A stretch of DNA of 64,000 nt from Rhizobium sp. NXC14 (GCF_002117485.1 NZ_CP021032.1:434001-498000); one strand, 5' to 3'. Shown: positions 40,557 to 49,725, counted from the first letter of the stretch. Numbers and translations: made by a program. Notes: a model not told the origin generated them from the letters alone.

Positions 40557-41177
40557 TCACTTCGCCCCAGGAAAGACGCCGTCGAAGAGATCGCCGGAAT
40601 CGCTGGCCACATCGCGGATTTCCCGGCGCAGCGTCGGATCGTAGCCGCGGCGCGTGGTATCGTTGTTGTGCGAGATAAACAGCGTCGAGTCGTCGACCGT
40701 GAACGCATCCTTCCAGCGGATGCTGCGGATGGTGTCGAGATCGTCGGAATCCCTGAACTTGTAGACACGGTCGGCGGTCGCGGTGACGAGCTGCGGCTTC
40801 TCGTCGGCGAGCTCGCCGACCATATCGCCGAAGTCGCGACCATTGCCTTTGAGGGTTTTCTGCACGTCATCCCAGACAAAGGTCCGCTGAGGATCGCCGT
40901 CGCCTTCATGCGACGGGGTGCGCGAGCAGTTGATCGCGTCTCCCCCAGGCAGGGCCGGCAAGGCCGGGATCGGGAAGACGTTGGAGAAATCAGAGGTGCA
41001 ATTCAGGCCGGACGCCTCGGCGAAGGCGGCATTGCGCATGGCGAGCATGGTCGCGACCTTCTTGGTGGAGATCTTGTTGGCGTGAATGACGAAGATCACG
41101 ATCAGCAGGATAACCGGCGCGGCGAGCACGAATTCGATCGAGGCAAGACCGCGCCGGTCGCGGTGCAGCCGCATCAT
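40557..41177 (-). CDS. TadE-like minor pilin
   Basis: 206 aa from the ATG at 41177. The start RRGLASIEFVLAAPVILLIVIFVI is a TadE-type class III signal/membrane helix: basic residues, Gly, then hydrophobic with Glu at +5 relative to the processing site. The rest is extracytoplasmic with two Cys. Minor pilins of this kind prime pilus assembly. Starts 32 bases inside the preceding gene, typical of a compact operon. Confidence 0.88.
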   Translation of the reverse strand: MMRLHRDRRGLASIEFVLAAPVILLIVIFVIHANKISTKKVATMLAMRNAAFAEASGLNCTSDFSNVFPIPALPALPGGDAINCSRTPSHEGDGDPQRTFVWDDVQKTLKGNGRDFGDMVGELADEKPQLVTATADRVYKFRDSDDLDTIRSIRWKDAFTVDDSTLFISHNNDTTRRGYDPTLRREIRDVASDSGDLFDGVFPGAK

Positions 41178-41208
41178 CAACCCGCCGGCCGGAGCGTCAC
41201 CGGCTTGC

Positions 41209-42852
41209 TCAGTGTGTGTTGACGGCAGCCCAGGCATTGGCTCCTCCCTGGTCGAAGACGCGTGTCAGGCCGGTGAAACTGTCGGCGGCCGGGCTTTGTT
41301 TGATGGTGCCGGAAACCGCGCCGATATCGTCGGCGAGTGTCGCTGGCGCCAGCGAGGCAAGCCAGTCCTGCGTATAGAGATCAAAGGCCGTGTAATTATG
41401 GACCCAGCTCTGCGCCAGCGCATAAGCGGACGGCGTCTTGTCCTTGAACAGGCGAACCTGGAGCCTGGCGCGCGGCGCACGCGAAACGATCGCCAGCGTC
41501 TGGTAGTCGGTGAGCTGGTCGCCGCCGAAGGGCGTGAAGTTGAAGGGAATGCGTCCCTTCAGCCAGTAGGGCTTCGGAAAGGAGAGAAGCGGCAGACTGA
41601 CACCGGTCACCGAGATCGCCCCGCCCCCAGGGCCGCAGACCTGGTTCCAGATCATGTCGAACTTGCGGGTGAAGTCGTTCTCGTCCTTGGTCTGTTTGTC
41701 GGAATAACGCGGCGGCACGTCGATCGGCAGCTGGAAGGGGTTGGTGATGCCGAAGCCGACGCCGAAGACCTTGTCGGCGATCCAGAAGCTGGCATCGAGC
41801 GCCAGTTCCTGCCACCAGCTGAGATCGCCGGCATATTGCTCGACAATCGCCTTGAACGGGACCTTGCTCAGATAGGCCGGCCCAAAGGCTTCGTAGAAGA
41901 TGTAGAACTCCACCAGCTGATTGTCGATGCCGCTTTCGTGGTTGACCCAGTCGCGGATATGGCTGCCGTCGACTCCGCCTGCCGTCAACGGACCCTTGCC
42001 GTCGGGGAAGCCGCGATTGGCGTATTCGCCGCGCATCAGGAGCGGATCCTGTCCCTGAGTGCCATAGGACATGGCAAGGCACATTTCGGTATAGGCGGCG
42101 GCTGGATTGACGCCGTCGCGGTCCACCGGCAGGTTGCCGCCGGCGCCTTCTCCGGCCTGACCGCAGGATTCGCAGGGCGGATGGAAGACGACGTGATCCG
42201 ACTTGTTCAAACGAACCAGATGCAAGGCGTCGTTGCCGACCCGCTCGGGAAAGCTTTCGACCAGATAGTCGTTGAGATCGTTCATCGCATCGATGATGTC
42301 GCTGGACTTATTGATCAGACCCAGCGGATCGTATTTGACCTGCGCCGCCACCGTATAGGCGATCGCCTTGGTGGCTTCGGTCGCCCGGAACCCCTGGAAC
42401 GCCAGGCAGGCGCCATAGATGATGCCGCCGACGATCGGGACCTTCTGCCAGCCGGGGCAGTAGGGCATCGGAGGCAACGGCGGCAGGAGCGAGGCCGGTC
42501 CGAAGCCTTCGGTGAAGGAATATTGAGCGAGTTTCGCCAAAATGGCGGCCGAGCGCAGGGCCAGTTCCGCGGTGGTCAGCTGATAGGCGACCGAGGTCGC
42601 CATGACCACGGTGGCCTGCGAGGAGGCGACATTGTTCATCGCCATGATGTTGAGATAACGCGCCTCCCAATCGGCATGGATGAGTGCGGCGGCATCGGCG
42701 GTATCCTGGGTGCGCTGCTTGTCGTAGATCATCTGCCCGGTGTTCAGGATCCAGACGATCATCAGCGCCAGCGCAATCGTCATGTAGAGGATGATCGGAG
42801 ACAGGAAGCCGCGCTGGTCGCGGTGCAGGCGATGGATGAAGGACGGTGTCAT
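41209..42852 (-). CDS. TadG-like pilus-associated protein
   Basis: 547 aa from the ATG at 42852. One N-terminal membrane segment (QRGFLSPIILYMTIALALMI) and a following helix (IYDKQRTQDTADAAALIHAD) match the TadG/"putative Flp pilus-assembly TadE/G-like" start. The large extracytoplasmic remainder contains Trp-rich and Cys-containing segments (HPPCESCGQ) and is not a von Willebrand A domain, which classical TadG carries, so it may have a different tip function. Its start overlaps the upstream stop by four bases. Confidence 0.82.
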   Translation of the reverse strand: MTPSFIHRLHRDQRGFLSPIILYMTIALALMIVWILNTGQMIYDKQRTQDTADAAALIHADWEARYLNIMAMNNVASSQATVVMATSVAYQLTTAELALRSAAILAKLAQYSFTEGFGPASLLPPLPPMPYCPGWQKVPIVGGIIYGACLAFQGFRATEATKAIAYTVAAQVKYDPLGLINKSSDIIDAMNDLNDYLVESFPERVGNDALHLVRLNKSDHVVFHPPCESCGQAGEGAGGNLPVDRDGVNPAAAYTEMCLAMSYGTQGQDPLLMRGEYANRGFPDGKGPLTAGGVDGSHIRDWVNHESGIDNQLVEFYIFYEAFGPAYLSKVPFKAIVEQYAGDLSWWQELALDASFWIADKVFGVGFGITNPFQLPIDVPPRYSDKQTKDENDFTRKFDMIWNQVCGPGGGAISVTGVSLPLLSFPKPYWLKGRIPFNFTPFGGDQLTDYQTLAIVSRAPRARLQVRLFKDKTPSAYALAQSWVHNYTAFDLYTQDWLASLAPATLADDIGAVSGTIKQSPAADSFTGLTRVFDQGGANAWAAVNTH

Positions 42853-43646
42853 AACAGGTTCACCTCCGCCGTCGAAATCGTATAGTAGCGCCCATCCTTC
42901 CGCTGGCCGCGGGCAAAGACCCAGCCGGCATATTCGAGCAGCAGGAAGCGCGCTTCGACCTTGGCCGTCACGGGCACATGCGGCGAGCGGTTGATGGCGG
43001 CATAGAGCGCCATCGGGGCGCGGTCGACGGTGACCGTAACGTTCTGCGGGTCGAACATGTAGCGCGCCTGGTTGCGCATCGCGCGCCAGTTCTTCGACAG
43101 GCCCGAGGCGTCGGCAAGGCTCTTCAGCGCCTCTTCCGGCGGCTGGCAGGCGCCGACGCATTTCAGCTGGTCGTAGGGAGCGGCCGGGATCAGCGCCAGG
43201 CGGGCGGCAAGATCGGCCTTGCCCGCTGCAGCGTCGTTATCGCAGGTCTTGGGGCCGATGAAGCTGTGGATGGTGATCGGCAGGGCCGGGCAGAAATAGA
43301 CGCGGGCGCTGCGGGCCGCCGCATAGGCGGCATAATGGGTGAAGAGGTGGTTCTTCGCCAGGATCGTGAACTGGAAGACCACGAACATGAAGAAGACGAA
43401 GATCGGCGTGACCAGCACGAAATCCATCATCGTCGTGCTGCCTGACATATCGCCGTGAAGCTCCGATATCCGCCGCCGGCGGGCGGAAAGCCGCGGCAGC
43501 AGCAGCATCGAGGTTAGCAACAGCATGGCGATGACAAAGGTGCCGAGAAGCGCGCCGTGATCCTGAGGAATCCAGAAGGTCCGCGAGTGCAGGATCGAAC
43601 TCCAGAAAGCACCGTCGAAAGTGGGGCGTTCGAGTTCCGCGCGCAT
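42849..43646 (-). CDS. TadE-like pilus protein with extra N-terminal membrane helix
   Basis: 265 aa. A first membrane helix at ~32-52 (LGTFVIAMLLLTSMLLL), then a TadE-like helix (~74-97, TMMDFVLVTPIFVFFMFVVF) with no clear processing site, then an extracytoplasmic domain with four Cys. Unlike normal TadE, the helix lies internally, so it is probably anchored rather than incorporated. Third gene of the operon. Confidence 0.8.
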   Translation of the reverse strand: MRAELERPTFDGAFWSSILHSRTFWIPQDHGALLGTFVIAMLLLTSMLLLPRLSARRRRISELHGDMSGSTTMMDFVLVTPIFVFFMFVVFQFTILAKNHLFTHYAAYAAARSARVYFCPALPITIHSFIGPKTCDNDAAAGKADLAARLALIPAAPYDQLKCVGACQPPEEALKSLADASGLSKNWRAMRNQARYMFDPQNVTVTVDRAPMALYAAINRSPHVPVTAKVEARFLLLEYAGWVFARGQRKDGRYYTISTAEVNLL

Positions 43647-43651
43647 TGCCG

Positions 43652-44215
43652 TTACCTCACGAGGGCAAGAGGGGTGAAATCAGGCATGAACAGGCACCAG
43701 AGAAGTCCGAGGGCGGCGGCGACGCCGAAACGGACGGTATGATGGGTTTCGCGCGGCTTCAGCACCGAAGCGGCGCTTCGAATGCCGACAGGCAGAAGCA
43801 GGGCGAACAGTCCGACGTTCCGCGCCAGCGCGCCCCATTGAACCCGCCGCGCCATCGATAAAACCGCAATCATGCCGCCGATCATCAGCGATGCGAGCAT
43901 CACGTCGATGGCGGGCCAGAGGCCGAGAACGGCGCCGAGCGCCGCCATCAGCTTGACATCGCCGCCGCCGCAGCTTCCGGCTGCGAAGGCGATAATGAAG
44001 ATCGTGCCTGCAGCAAGCAGGCCGGCGAAAGCCAGGCCGATCCCTGCCAGACCGCCGCTGATCGCTGCCAGCATGAAGCCGGCAAGCAGGCAGGGATAGG
44101 TCACGGCGTTCGGGATGTGACCATGGCGGTGATCGAACACCGCCGCGGTCGTGGCGCAGGCGACGGCAAGAGCCGCCGCCGCTGGCATCTGGGTCAGATC
44201 GTAGGTCATATCCAT
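43652..44215 (-). CDS. cpaA: Prepilin peptidase CpaA/TadV (A24 family)
   Basis: 187 aa, all membrane. Catalytic Asp in AVFDHRHGHIPN and in GGGDVKLMAALG (the GxGD motif of aspartate prepilin peptidases). Cuts the class III leader of the pilins encoded next to it. Begins 13 bp after the pilin stop. Confidence 0.94.
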   Translation of the reverse strand: MDMTYDLTQMPAAAALAVACATTAAVFDHRHGHIPNAVTYPCLLAGFMLAAISGGLAGIGLAFAGLLAAGTIFIIAFAAGSCGGGDVKLMAALGAVLGLWPAIDVMLASLMIGGMIAVLSMARRVQWGALARNVGLFALLLPVGIRSAASVLKPRETHHTVRFGVAAALGLLWCLFMPDFTPLALVR

Positions 44216-44228
44216 GACACGGATCCGC

Positions 44229-44432
44229 TTATTGGCCCGGCTCGGGGATCCTCTCGGCGCTGGTAAGGGCCTCGTTCTTCTCGTTGAACCATCCGGCGAT
44301 CTTGGTGCCGAATGCGAGCAGGATCAGCATGAGTGGAATGACGATCAGGGCGACGGCCAGGACGATCTGGGCCATGTCGCCGCGTTCGTCCTTGTGAAGT
44401 GCAATTGCGAGAGTCTTGAGTTTTCCAAACAT
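44229..44432 (-). CDS. Flp-type pilin subunit (small)
   Basis: 67 aa. Basic N-terminus (KDERGDMAQ), a hydrophobic core (IVLAVALIVIPLMLILLAFG), and a short charged tail. Size, location immediately before CpaA, and the Gly before the hydrophobic segment fit a class III prepilin; however, the conserved Glu/Tyr pair of Flp (G-x4-EY) is not present, so this is a divergent member. Its core resembles the 43-aa peptide encoded at 44943 on the other strand. Confidence 0.82.
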   Translation of the reverse strand: MFGKLKTLAIALHKDERGDMAQIVLAVALIVIPLMLILLAFGTKIAGWFNEKNEALTSAERIPEPGQ

Positions 44433-44942
44433 CTGCGTATTCCTCGTTCCTTGGTTTGTTTCGGATCGAAGACCTTAGTGAAGAAGAAGCGAGCATACGC
44501 TATCGATCCGAACCAGCACGTTGCTCGTTCCAATGATTTTTTCTGCTTCTGCTTTTCTTCCCCGGTCGCCAACGCTTGTTGAGCAACATCATTAAGACCC
44601 AAGAGTGCGCCCAAGGCCAGCCCTCCGTCAAGCAAACGGAAGGCAGGGTTCCAATTGTCTTGGAGGCGTCGCTTGAAGACATGCGGTTGACGGTGACGTT
44701 TTCACGCTAACCGGCTGATTAAGCGATAATTTTTTCGGGTGAGGCATGCAGTGAAGCCGTTTTTGCAAATATCGTCAGCTGCTCCATTATTGGCCAATTG
44801 TTTCAAGGTGATAGAACAGACGGAAGCAACGCGCCCATAGTGGCGGGCGGGCGAGGGCGCCCCCATGGCATTGCTTGCCGATCTGGATTAAGCTTGTCTT
44901 CAATATTGGGTATGGCCAGTCAGTCGTTCCGGAGACAAAACC
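44433..44942. other. Divergent promoter region of the two Tad operons
   Basis: About 510 bp between the pilin operon (minus) and the small hydrophobic protein/CpaF operon (plus). AT-rich in the middle (near 44720-44790). Open frames of 60-96 codons on the minus strand were judged non-coding. No defined operator recognised. Confidence 0.5.
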
Positions 44943-45074
44943 ATGGAAACGATGAGCAGCGTCTTGATACTTGCATTGGTCCTCATTCCACTGATGCTGT
45001 TCTTTCCGACTGCGGTTCAGATGATGGTGACGCTGTTCGGCATGAGCTCCGTCCTTGTCGGGATGCCGCTCTGA
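44943..45074 (+). CDS. 43-aa hydrophobic pilin-like peptide coupled to CpaF
   Basis: ATG at 44943 preceded by CCGGAGACAAAACC; stop TGA at 45072-45074 overlaps the CpaF ATG (TGATG). The product METMSSVLILALVLIPLMLF has one membrane helix and continues FPTAVQMM to a Leu end. The block ALVLIPLML matches ALIVIPLML of the pilin at 44229, suggesting a shortened, leaderless pilin relative. Too short for ordinary gene finders, but coupling to CpaF makes it credible. Confidence 0.65.
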   Translation: METMSSVLILALVLIPLMLFFPTAVQMMVTLFGMSSVLVGMPL

Positions 45075-46228
45075 TGAAGGCCGTTTCCGACGACGCTGCC
45101 GAACAGGCGACCTTCCAGGTTCTGACCCGGGCGCTGGACAAGCTCCTGGCGCCCATCCGCTTCCTGCTCGAGGATCCGAGCGTTTCCGAAATCCTGATCA
45201 ACGGAACCTCCGACATCTTCGTCGAAAGGCGAGGCAAGCTCGAGCGCGCCGATACGCGCTTTGCCAGCCGCGAGGATCTGGAATCGGCGGCGCGCAGCAT
45301 CGCGCAATTCTCAGGCAAGCGGCTGACGCCGGAGGAACCGAGCGTCGAAGCCCGTCTGCCGGACGGTTCGCGCGTGCAGATGATCCAGCCGCCGGCCGCC
45401 CGAACCGGGCTCTGCATCTCCATCCGCCGCTTCCTGAGAGAACATCGCAGCATTCGCGACCTCGTCACCCAGGGCAGCCTGACGGAGGAGTCGCTGTCCT
45501 TGCTGCAGGCGGCGGTCGGGCTGCAGAAGAATGTCATCATCTCCGGCGGCACCGGCACCGGCAAGACGACGATGCTGAACGCGCTGTCGGAAGCCTTCGC
45601 CGATCATGAGCGCGTCATCGTCATCGAGGACACCTCGGAACTGCAGATCCGCAAGGAGCATGTGGTCTATCTCGAAGTCACCAAGCCCGACAGGTTCGGT
45701 CGCGGCGGCGCCAGCATTCGCGAGCTGTTCCGCTCTTCCTTGCGAATGCGGCCGGACCGCATCATCGTCGGCGAGTGCCGCGGCGGCGAAGCGCTGGATA
45801 TGATCCAGGCGATGACATCGGGTCATAGCGGCAGCCTCTCGACCGTGCATGCCAATACGCCCTACGACGCGCTTCACCGCCTGGAAACCCTGGCGCTGAT
45901 GTCGGATATCGACATGCCGCTGCGGCCGCTGCGCTCACAGATCGCTTCCGCCGTCGACGTCGTCGTCCAGATTGCCCGGTTCAAGCGCACCGGGCGGCGA
46001 CGGGTCATCGAAATTTCCGAGATCAAGGGCCTCAATGATGACGGCCAGTATGTCGTCGAAAGCATCTACAAGCTCGACGGCGGCGGCCATTCCAACGCAG
46101 ATGGAGAGCTGCGCTGGACAGGCGCCGTACCGAGCTTCGCCACGGAAGCCTTTGAGGAGCTGGGAAGCAGCCAGGCGGAGCTCCCGAGCTGGATGAAGCC
46201 GGTGGCGACCGCTCACCGGCCTGAGTAA
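45074..46228 (+). CDS. cpaF: Second CpaF/TadA-type secretion ATPase
   Basis: 384 aa. Starts at the ATG overlapping the stop of the 43-aa ORF. Short N-terminal helical domain, then VSEILINGTSDIFVERRGKL, Walker A ISGGTGTGKTTML, Asp box VIVIEDTSELQ, Walker B RPDRIIVGECRGGEAL and His box STVHANTPYDALH. It lacks the FHA extension seen in the ATPase at 36788-38686. Divergently transcribed from the pilus operon. It may drive a different step, such as retraction, or serve another platform. Confidence 0.93.
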   Translation: MKAVSDDAAEQATFQVLTRALDKLLAPIRFLLEDPSVSEILINGTSDIFVERRGKLERADTRFASREDLESAARSIAQFSGKRLTPEEPSVEARLPDGSRVQMIQPPAARTGLCISIRRFLREHRSIRDLVTQGSLTEESLSLLQAAVGLQKNVIISGGTGTGKTTMLNALSEAFADHERVIVIEDTSELQIRKEHVVYLEVTKPDRFGRGGASIRELFRSSLRMRPDRIIVGECRGGEALDMIQAMTSGHSGSLSTVHANTPYDALHRLETLALMSDIDMPLRPLRSQIASAVDVVVQIARFKRTGRRRVIEISEIKGLNDDGQYVVESIYKLDGGGHSNADGELRWTGAVPSFATEAFEELGSSQAELPSWMKPVATAHRPE

Positions 46229-46291
46229 AGCGGAGATCGGTCTGGCCGAGCTCGACACGATCGCGAGCGACCTCGCCGTTCATCTCCTGGC

Positions 46292-47026
46292 CTAAGCTGC
46301 GATCTTCTGCCAGACGGAGACATGTCGATCGCTGACCTTTGTGAACGGCTCCTTTTTCCAGCCGCCCCATCGGTCTTTGAGTTTCAGGCCGGCCAGCCGC
46401 GCCATAAGGTCGAATTCCGCTGGCCATGCATAACGAAACGGGACCGAGAAGCTTCGGTAGTTCCCGTCCCGCATCCGGATGTGATGGGACGTGAAGTTCT
46501 GGCTTACCACGTCAAACTCGTCGACACCCCAATGCGTCTCGCTGCGGTCGAACGCCAGGATCGTCTCGCCGAGCGGAAGCCGCTGAAGCGGCGGGACGCC
46601 AACCTCGATCAGGAAGCGCCCGCCAGTTTCAAGATGCGCGGCCGCGTTCTGAAAGCAGGCGACCTGGGCTTCCTGCGACGTCAGATTGTTGATCGTGTTG
46701 AAAGCCAGATAAACCAGGGAAAAGCGCCTCTCGACACGGGTTGTCGCCATGTCGCCGATCACGACCGGAATCTCCGCGCCGCCCTCTTTGGCGCGAAGGC
46801 GAGACACCATCGCTCGCGACAGCTCGATGCCTTCTACCTCCACCCCTTTCCGCGCAAGAGGCAGCGCCAGGCGCCCGGTCCCGATCGCGAATTCGAGCAC
46901 GCGCCCGCCGCCTGCGACCTCGGCCAGGAGATCGACCGCCGGATCAACGACCTCCGGGGCCGAGATCCCGTCAGCATCGTCGTAGGAAGCGGCGACCTCA
47001 TCGTCAAAGAAACCATCGTCGTGCAT
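46292..47026 (-). CDS. Class I SAM-dependent methyltransferase
   Basis: 244 aa from the ATG at 47026 (GAGAGGTAAGTAAG upstream). Motif I VLEFAIGTGRLALPLA, motif II VEGIELSRAMVSRLRAK, and VYLAFNTINNL after the third strand fit a small-molecule methyltransferase. Substrate not predictable. Same strand as the DUF1127 gene 46 bp upstream, probably co-transcribed. Convergent with CpaF. Confidence 0.88.
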   Translation of the reverse strand: MHDDGFFDDEVAASYDDADGISAPEVVDPAVDLLAEVAGGGRVLEFAIGTGRLALPLARKGVEVEGIELSRAMVSRLRAKEGGAEIPVVIGDMATTRVERRFSLVYLAFNTINNLTSQEAQVACFQNAAAHLETGGRFLIEVGVPPLQRLPLGETILAFDRSETHWGVDEFDVVSQNFTSHHIRMRDGNYRSFSVPFRYAWPAEFDLMARLAGLKLKDRWGGWKKEPFTKVSDRHVSVWQKIAA

Positions 47027-47072
47027 CTTACTTACCTCTCTGATAGCGGTTGCCTGAGGACCGGGAGTGCCA

Positions 47073-47324
47073 TCACCTTGCCCGCCGCTTCGCGGGCAAC
47101 GCGTCAATTGGTCCAAGCGATCGAGCCAGCTCGCCAATCTCGTGGCGGGCAACGCCTATGTCTTCCAGATCGCGGTCCGACAGCCACTGGAGTGCCTGTT
47201 CCCTTTCGCGCCGTTGCCACCAGCGAAGGAGGGCGGGCGCTGCAAACCGCAAAGCTGCCATCTTCGTCAGAAGGCTGGGAGCAAAACGATCCGAAATTTC
47301 AATGTGCCGGAGTTCGAATGTCAT
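47073..47324 (-). CDS. DUF1127 protein
   Basis: 83 aa. The C-terminal part WLSDRDLEDIGVARHEIGEL matches the DUF1127 (YjiS-like) motif; the N-terminus is basic with LLRWWQRRERE. Small DUF1127 proteins in Agrobacterium and Rhodobacter affect phosphate/carbon metabolism and RNA turnover. Begins at the ATG at 47324, divergent from the AraC gene (95-bp gap). Confidence 0.85.
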   Translation of the reverse strand: MTFELRHIEISDRFAPSLLTKMAALRFAAPALLRWWQRREREQALQWLSDRDLEDIGVARHEIGELARSLGPIDALPAKRRAR

Positions 47325-47419
47325 AACCTACGTCCAAGTTGTGTTGCGGTGATATCAATCTAGTGAAATGCCATCCGACGTGTTATCGGCAGTCTGTCAA
47401 ATTATGTCTGTGAGACGCC

Positions 47420-48256
47420 ATGATTGCCCGCGACAACCTGACCAATGTTCATCTGCCGGAAGACGCATTTGGAGATTATCCGCACACCGCTGTCGCTCAG
47501 GGTGGAGCAGAGCCCGCCGGGCGAACCTATTCTTTCCACGTGCACCACCGCGCCCAGCTCTTTCAGATCGTTCGCGGTTCGCTGCGGCTGGAGACCGAGC
47601 GGGGCTACTTCATCGTTCCGCCTGAACGTGCCGTATTCGTGCCCTCAGGCGTCCTGCACGAAGTGACATACCTGCAGGAGACGGAGCGCAGCTACCTCTT
47701 CTTCCGGCCCGACGCGGTCGTGAACCTGCCCTCCGAGGTTTCAGTGATCGGTACGACGCCGCTCCTGCGCGAACTGATCCTGGCCTTCCTGGAAATACCG
47801 CGCGCGGATGCCGGCAGTGCCCCTGCCGAACGGCTCGTCGCCGTCATTCTCGACCAGCTTCAGACGAGTACGGTCGCGCCGCTGTCGCTTCCCTCGCCGG
47901 CATCCGAACGCCTCCGCAGCATCGCTTCGGACATCCGCAACGAACCGGGTGCCGATTGGCCACTCGGTGAACTTGCCTCGCGCGCGGCCATGTCCGCCCG
48001 CAGCTTTCAGCGCCATTTCCAATCCGAGACAGGCATGAGTTTCCGCGCCTGGCGTCAGCAGGCGAAACTGCTCAAAGCCGTGGAGTGGCTCGCCGCCGGC
48101 CGAAGCGTCGGCGATATCGCCTTCTCGCTCGGCTACTCCGGCCCCAGCGCCTTCATTGCGGTGTTCCGGACGGCCTTCGGTGTCTCTCCCGGACAATATT
48201 TCCAGGGAAGCTTTCCGGGCCATGGCGCCGCATCCCCCGCGCGGCCGGCGCAATGA
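47420..48256 (+). CDS. AraC-family transcriptional regulator
   Basis: 278 aa. N-terminal cupin domain (~15-110: HVHHRAQLFQIVRGSL, FIVPPERAVFVPSGV) and C-terminal AraC helix-turn-helix pair (~175-265: LGELASRAAMSARSFQRHFQ and VGDIAFSLGYSGPSAFIAVF). These regulators respond to hydrophobic ligands. Divergent from DUF1127; may control it. Confidence 0.92.
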   Translation: MIARDNLTNVHLPEDAFGDYPHTAVAQGGAEPAGRTYSFHVHHRAQLFQIVRGSLRLETERGYFIVPPERAVFVPSGVLHEVTYLQETERSYLFFRPDAVVNLPSEVSVIGTTPLLRELILAFLEIPRADAGSAPAERLVAVILDQLQTSTVAPLSLPSPASERLRSIASDIRNEPGADWPLGELASRAAMSARSFQRHFQSETGMSFRAWRQQAKLLKAVEWLAAGRSVGDIAFSLGYSGPSAFIAVFRTAFGVSPGQYFQGSFPGHGAASPARPAQ

Positions 48257-48342
48257 CGCGTCCTCTGGCGCAAAACGGCAAAGCCAGAATCATCGCCTGA
48301 CGGCCCATCGGAGATTGTCTCCAAAGCCGCAACGAAAACGGC

Positions 48343-49725
48343 TCAGGCCGTCTCCGCCGCCATGGCCCGCCCGCCCGTGGCGCGTGTCATCGCCATACTG
48401 CCCAGCAGGTTGCGAAGCTCCGCCGCGGCTCTGTTGGCGATGACGCCGAGCGCCAGGCCGCCTGATATCGCCAGCAGATGAAAGAGCGGAGCCGGTAGCG
48501 CGCCGGCGACCTGAGGCATCAGCAGTTCCGGGACGAAGCGGTGCAGCAGGTAGGTCGGAAAGGCCGAGACGGCGATCAGCGTCACCAGGCGCCCCAGCCG
48601 CACCGGCAGGGGAATGCGCGGCAGGTAGAGCAGGGCCATGAGAGCTGCGAAGATCGTCAGATATTTGACCGTCGTTCCGATCCAGAGCGTTTCCCAGAAG
48701 GCGAGATAACCGAGCACGGCGGCGGCAATGATCGTCAGGATGATACGTTGCGCCGGCCTGCCGGCGAGACCTGCGCACCAGCCGAAAACGGCGAGGTGAA
48801 GGCCCCAGTAGAGGGTGAAGATCTGCCGCTGGCCGATGTCGAAGACGTGCGGCAGCGAAAACCGCGCGGTGACCGCGAGCGCCAGCAGCGTCAGCGAGAA
48901 GGCGAAGGGTTGCGATCGCGCCAGCCTGCGCACCGCAGGCACGGCGAAGACGAGCGTGAAGACGAGAAGCGTCTGCGCATAGGCTTCGATGAACCAGTAG
49001 AGATAGGGAAGCATCTCGTGACGCTCCGGCTCGGCATAGCCGAAATTGCCGGTGAGCGTGATCGAGGCCCAGGGAATGGTGCGCCAGGCGAGCCCATAGG
49101 CGGCGACGATGAGAAAATAGGGAATGAGGACATTGATCGCCGGCCGCAGCGCATGGCCGAAATAACCGGCGAGGAAATGGCCGGACTGAAAGCGCGCCAG
49201 GCTGAAGCCGACGAGAAGCAGCATCACGCCCGATCCGCCGGGAATGGGCCAGAGCATCTCGTGATGGGTGACGACGAGCAGGATGGCGATTGCCCTCAGA
49301 ACCAGATCGGTCGGCAGCGCCCTGATCTCCCCGCTCCGGCCGGACGCGGCGACCCGCGGGCCGATATCGAGCTCGCAGATCCGCCGCTGCTCCCAGCCTT
49401 CCGGCAGCTCGACGCCGAGCCGATCGAGCTCCATCGTCAGCTGCAGGAAGCGCAGGGAATCGCCGCCGAGCGAGACGAAGCTGTCGTTGCGGCTCACTTT
49501 GTGGGGGTAGAACACTCCCGCATAAGCATCGAGCACGCTGACCGCCACCGCGCGGCTCGTCTCGCGCGCCGCCAGCATCTGCTCGCTAAGGGCCGCATAG
49601 TCGATCTTGCCGGAGGCAAGCCTCGGAAGCTCGCTTCGCACATTGGCGCTAACAAGGTTGGCGGGAAGATGGCTCGCCTCGACCAGCACCTGGAGCGCCC
49701 TGTCGGCGTCACGTGCATCGCTCAC
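48343..49725 (-). CDS. Carrier-protein plus membrane acyltransferase-3 part of a split A-PCP-acyltransferase
   Basis: 460 aa from a GTG at 49725. The first ~50 residues are the end of an adenylation domain, with the A10 motif PRLASGKIDYAAL; ~65-115 are a carrier domain (SLGGDSLRFLQL, phosphopantetheine Ser in GGDS); ~140-445 are a ten-helix acyltransferase-3 (OafA/NodX-like) domain with HH in LLVVTHHEML. The adenylation core lies in the overlapping upstream ORF (49722-50954) in a -1 frame. Read through at 49771-49773, the two make one protein of about 870 aa. The combined enzyme would activate an acid or amino acid, load it on its carrier, and pass it to a membrane acceptor. See the finding on the frameshift. 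Confidence 0.85.
   Translation of the reverse strand: MSDARDADRALQVLVEASHLPANLVSANVRSELPRLASGKIDYAALSEQMLAARETSRAVAVSVLDAYAGVFYPHKVSRNDSFVSLGGDSLRFLQLTMELDRLGVELPEGWEQRRICELDIGPRVAASGRSGEIRALPTDLVLRAIAILLVVTHHEMLWPIPGGSGVMLLLVGFSLARFQSGHFLAGYFGHALRPAINVLIPYFLIVAAYGLAWRTIPWASITLTGNFGYAEPERHEMLPYLYWFIEAYAQTLLVFTLVFAVPAVRRLARSQPFAFSLTLLALAVTARFSLPHVFDIGQRQIFTLYWGLHLAVFGWCAGLAGRPAQRIILTIIAAAVLGYLAFWETLWIGTTVKYLTIFAALMALLYLPRIPLPVRLGRLVTLIAVSAFPTYLLHRFVPELLMPQVAGALPAPLFHLLAISGGLALGVIANRAAAELRNLLGSMAMTRATGGRAMAAETA

Noticed and set aside
39641..40909. Longer version of the 304-aa secreted protein starting at 40909
   Set aside because: It would overlap the TadE-like gene and bury the signal peptide.
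41086..42885. 599-codon plus-strand frame opposite the TadG-like gene
   Set aside because: Gly/Arg/Asp-rich shadow; TadG- and TadE-like genes on the minus strand have proper signals and operon overlaps.
44345..44682. Minus-strand frames of 60-96 codons before the pilin gene
   Set aside because: They overlap the pilin start, overlap each other in different frames and lack good ribosome sites and protein-like sequence.
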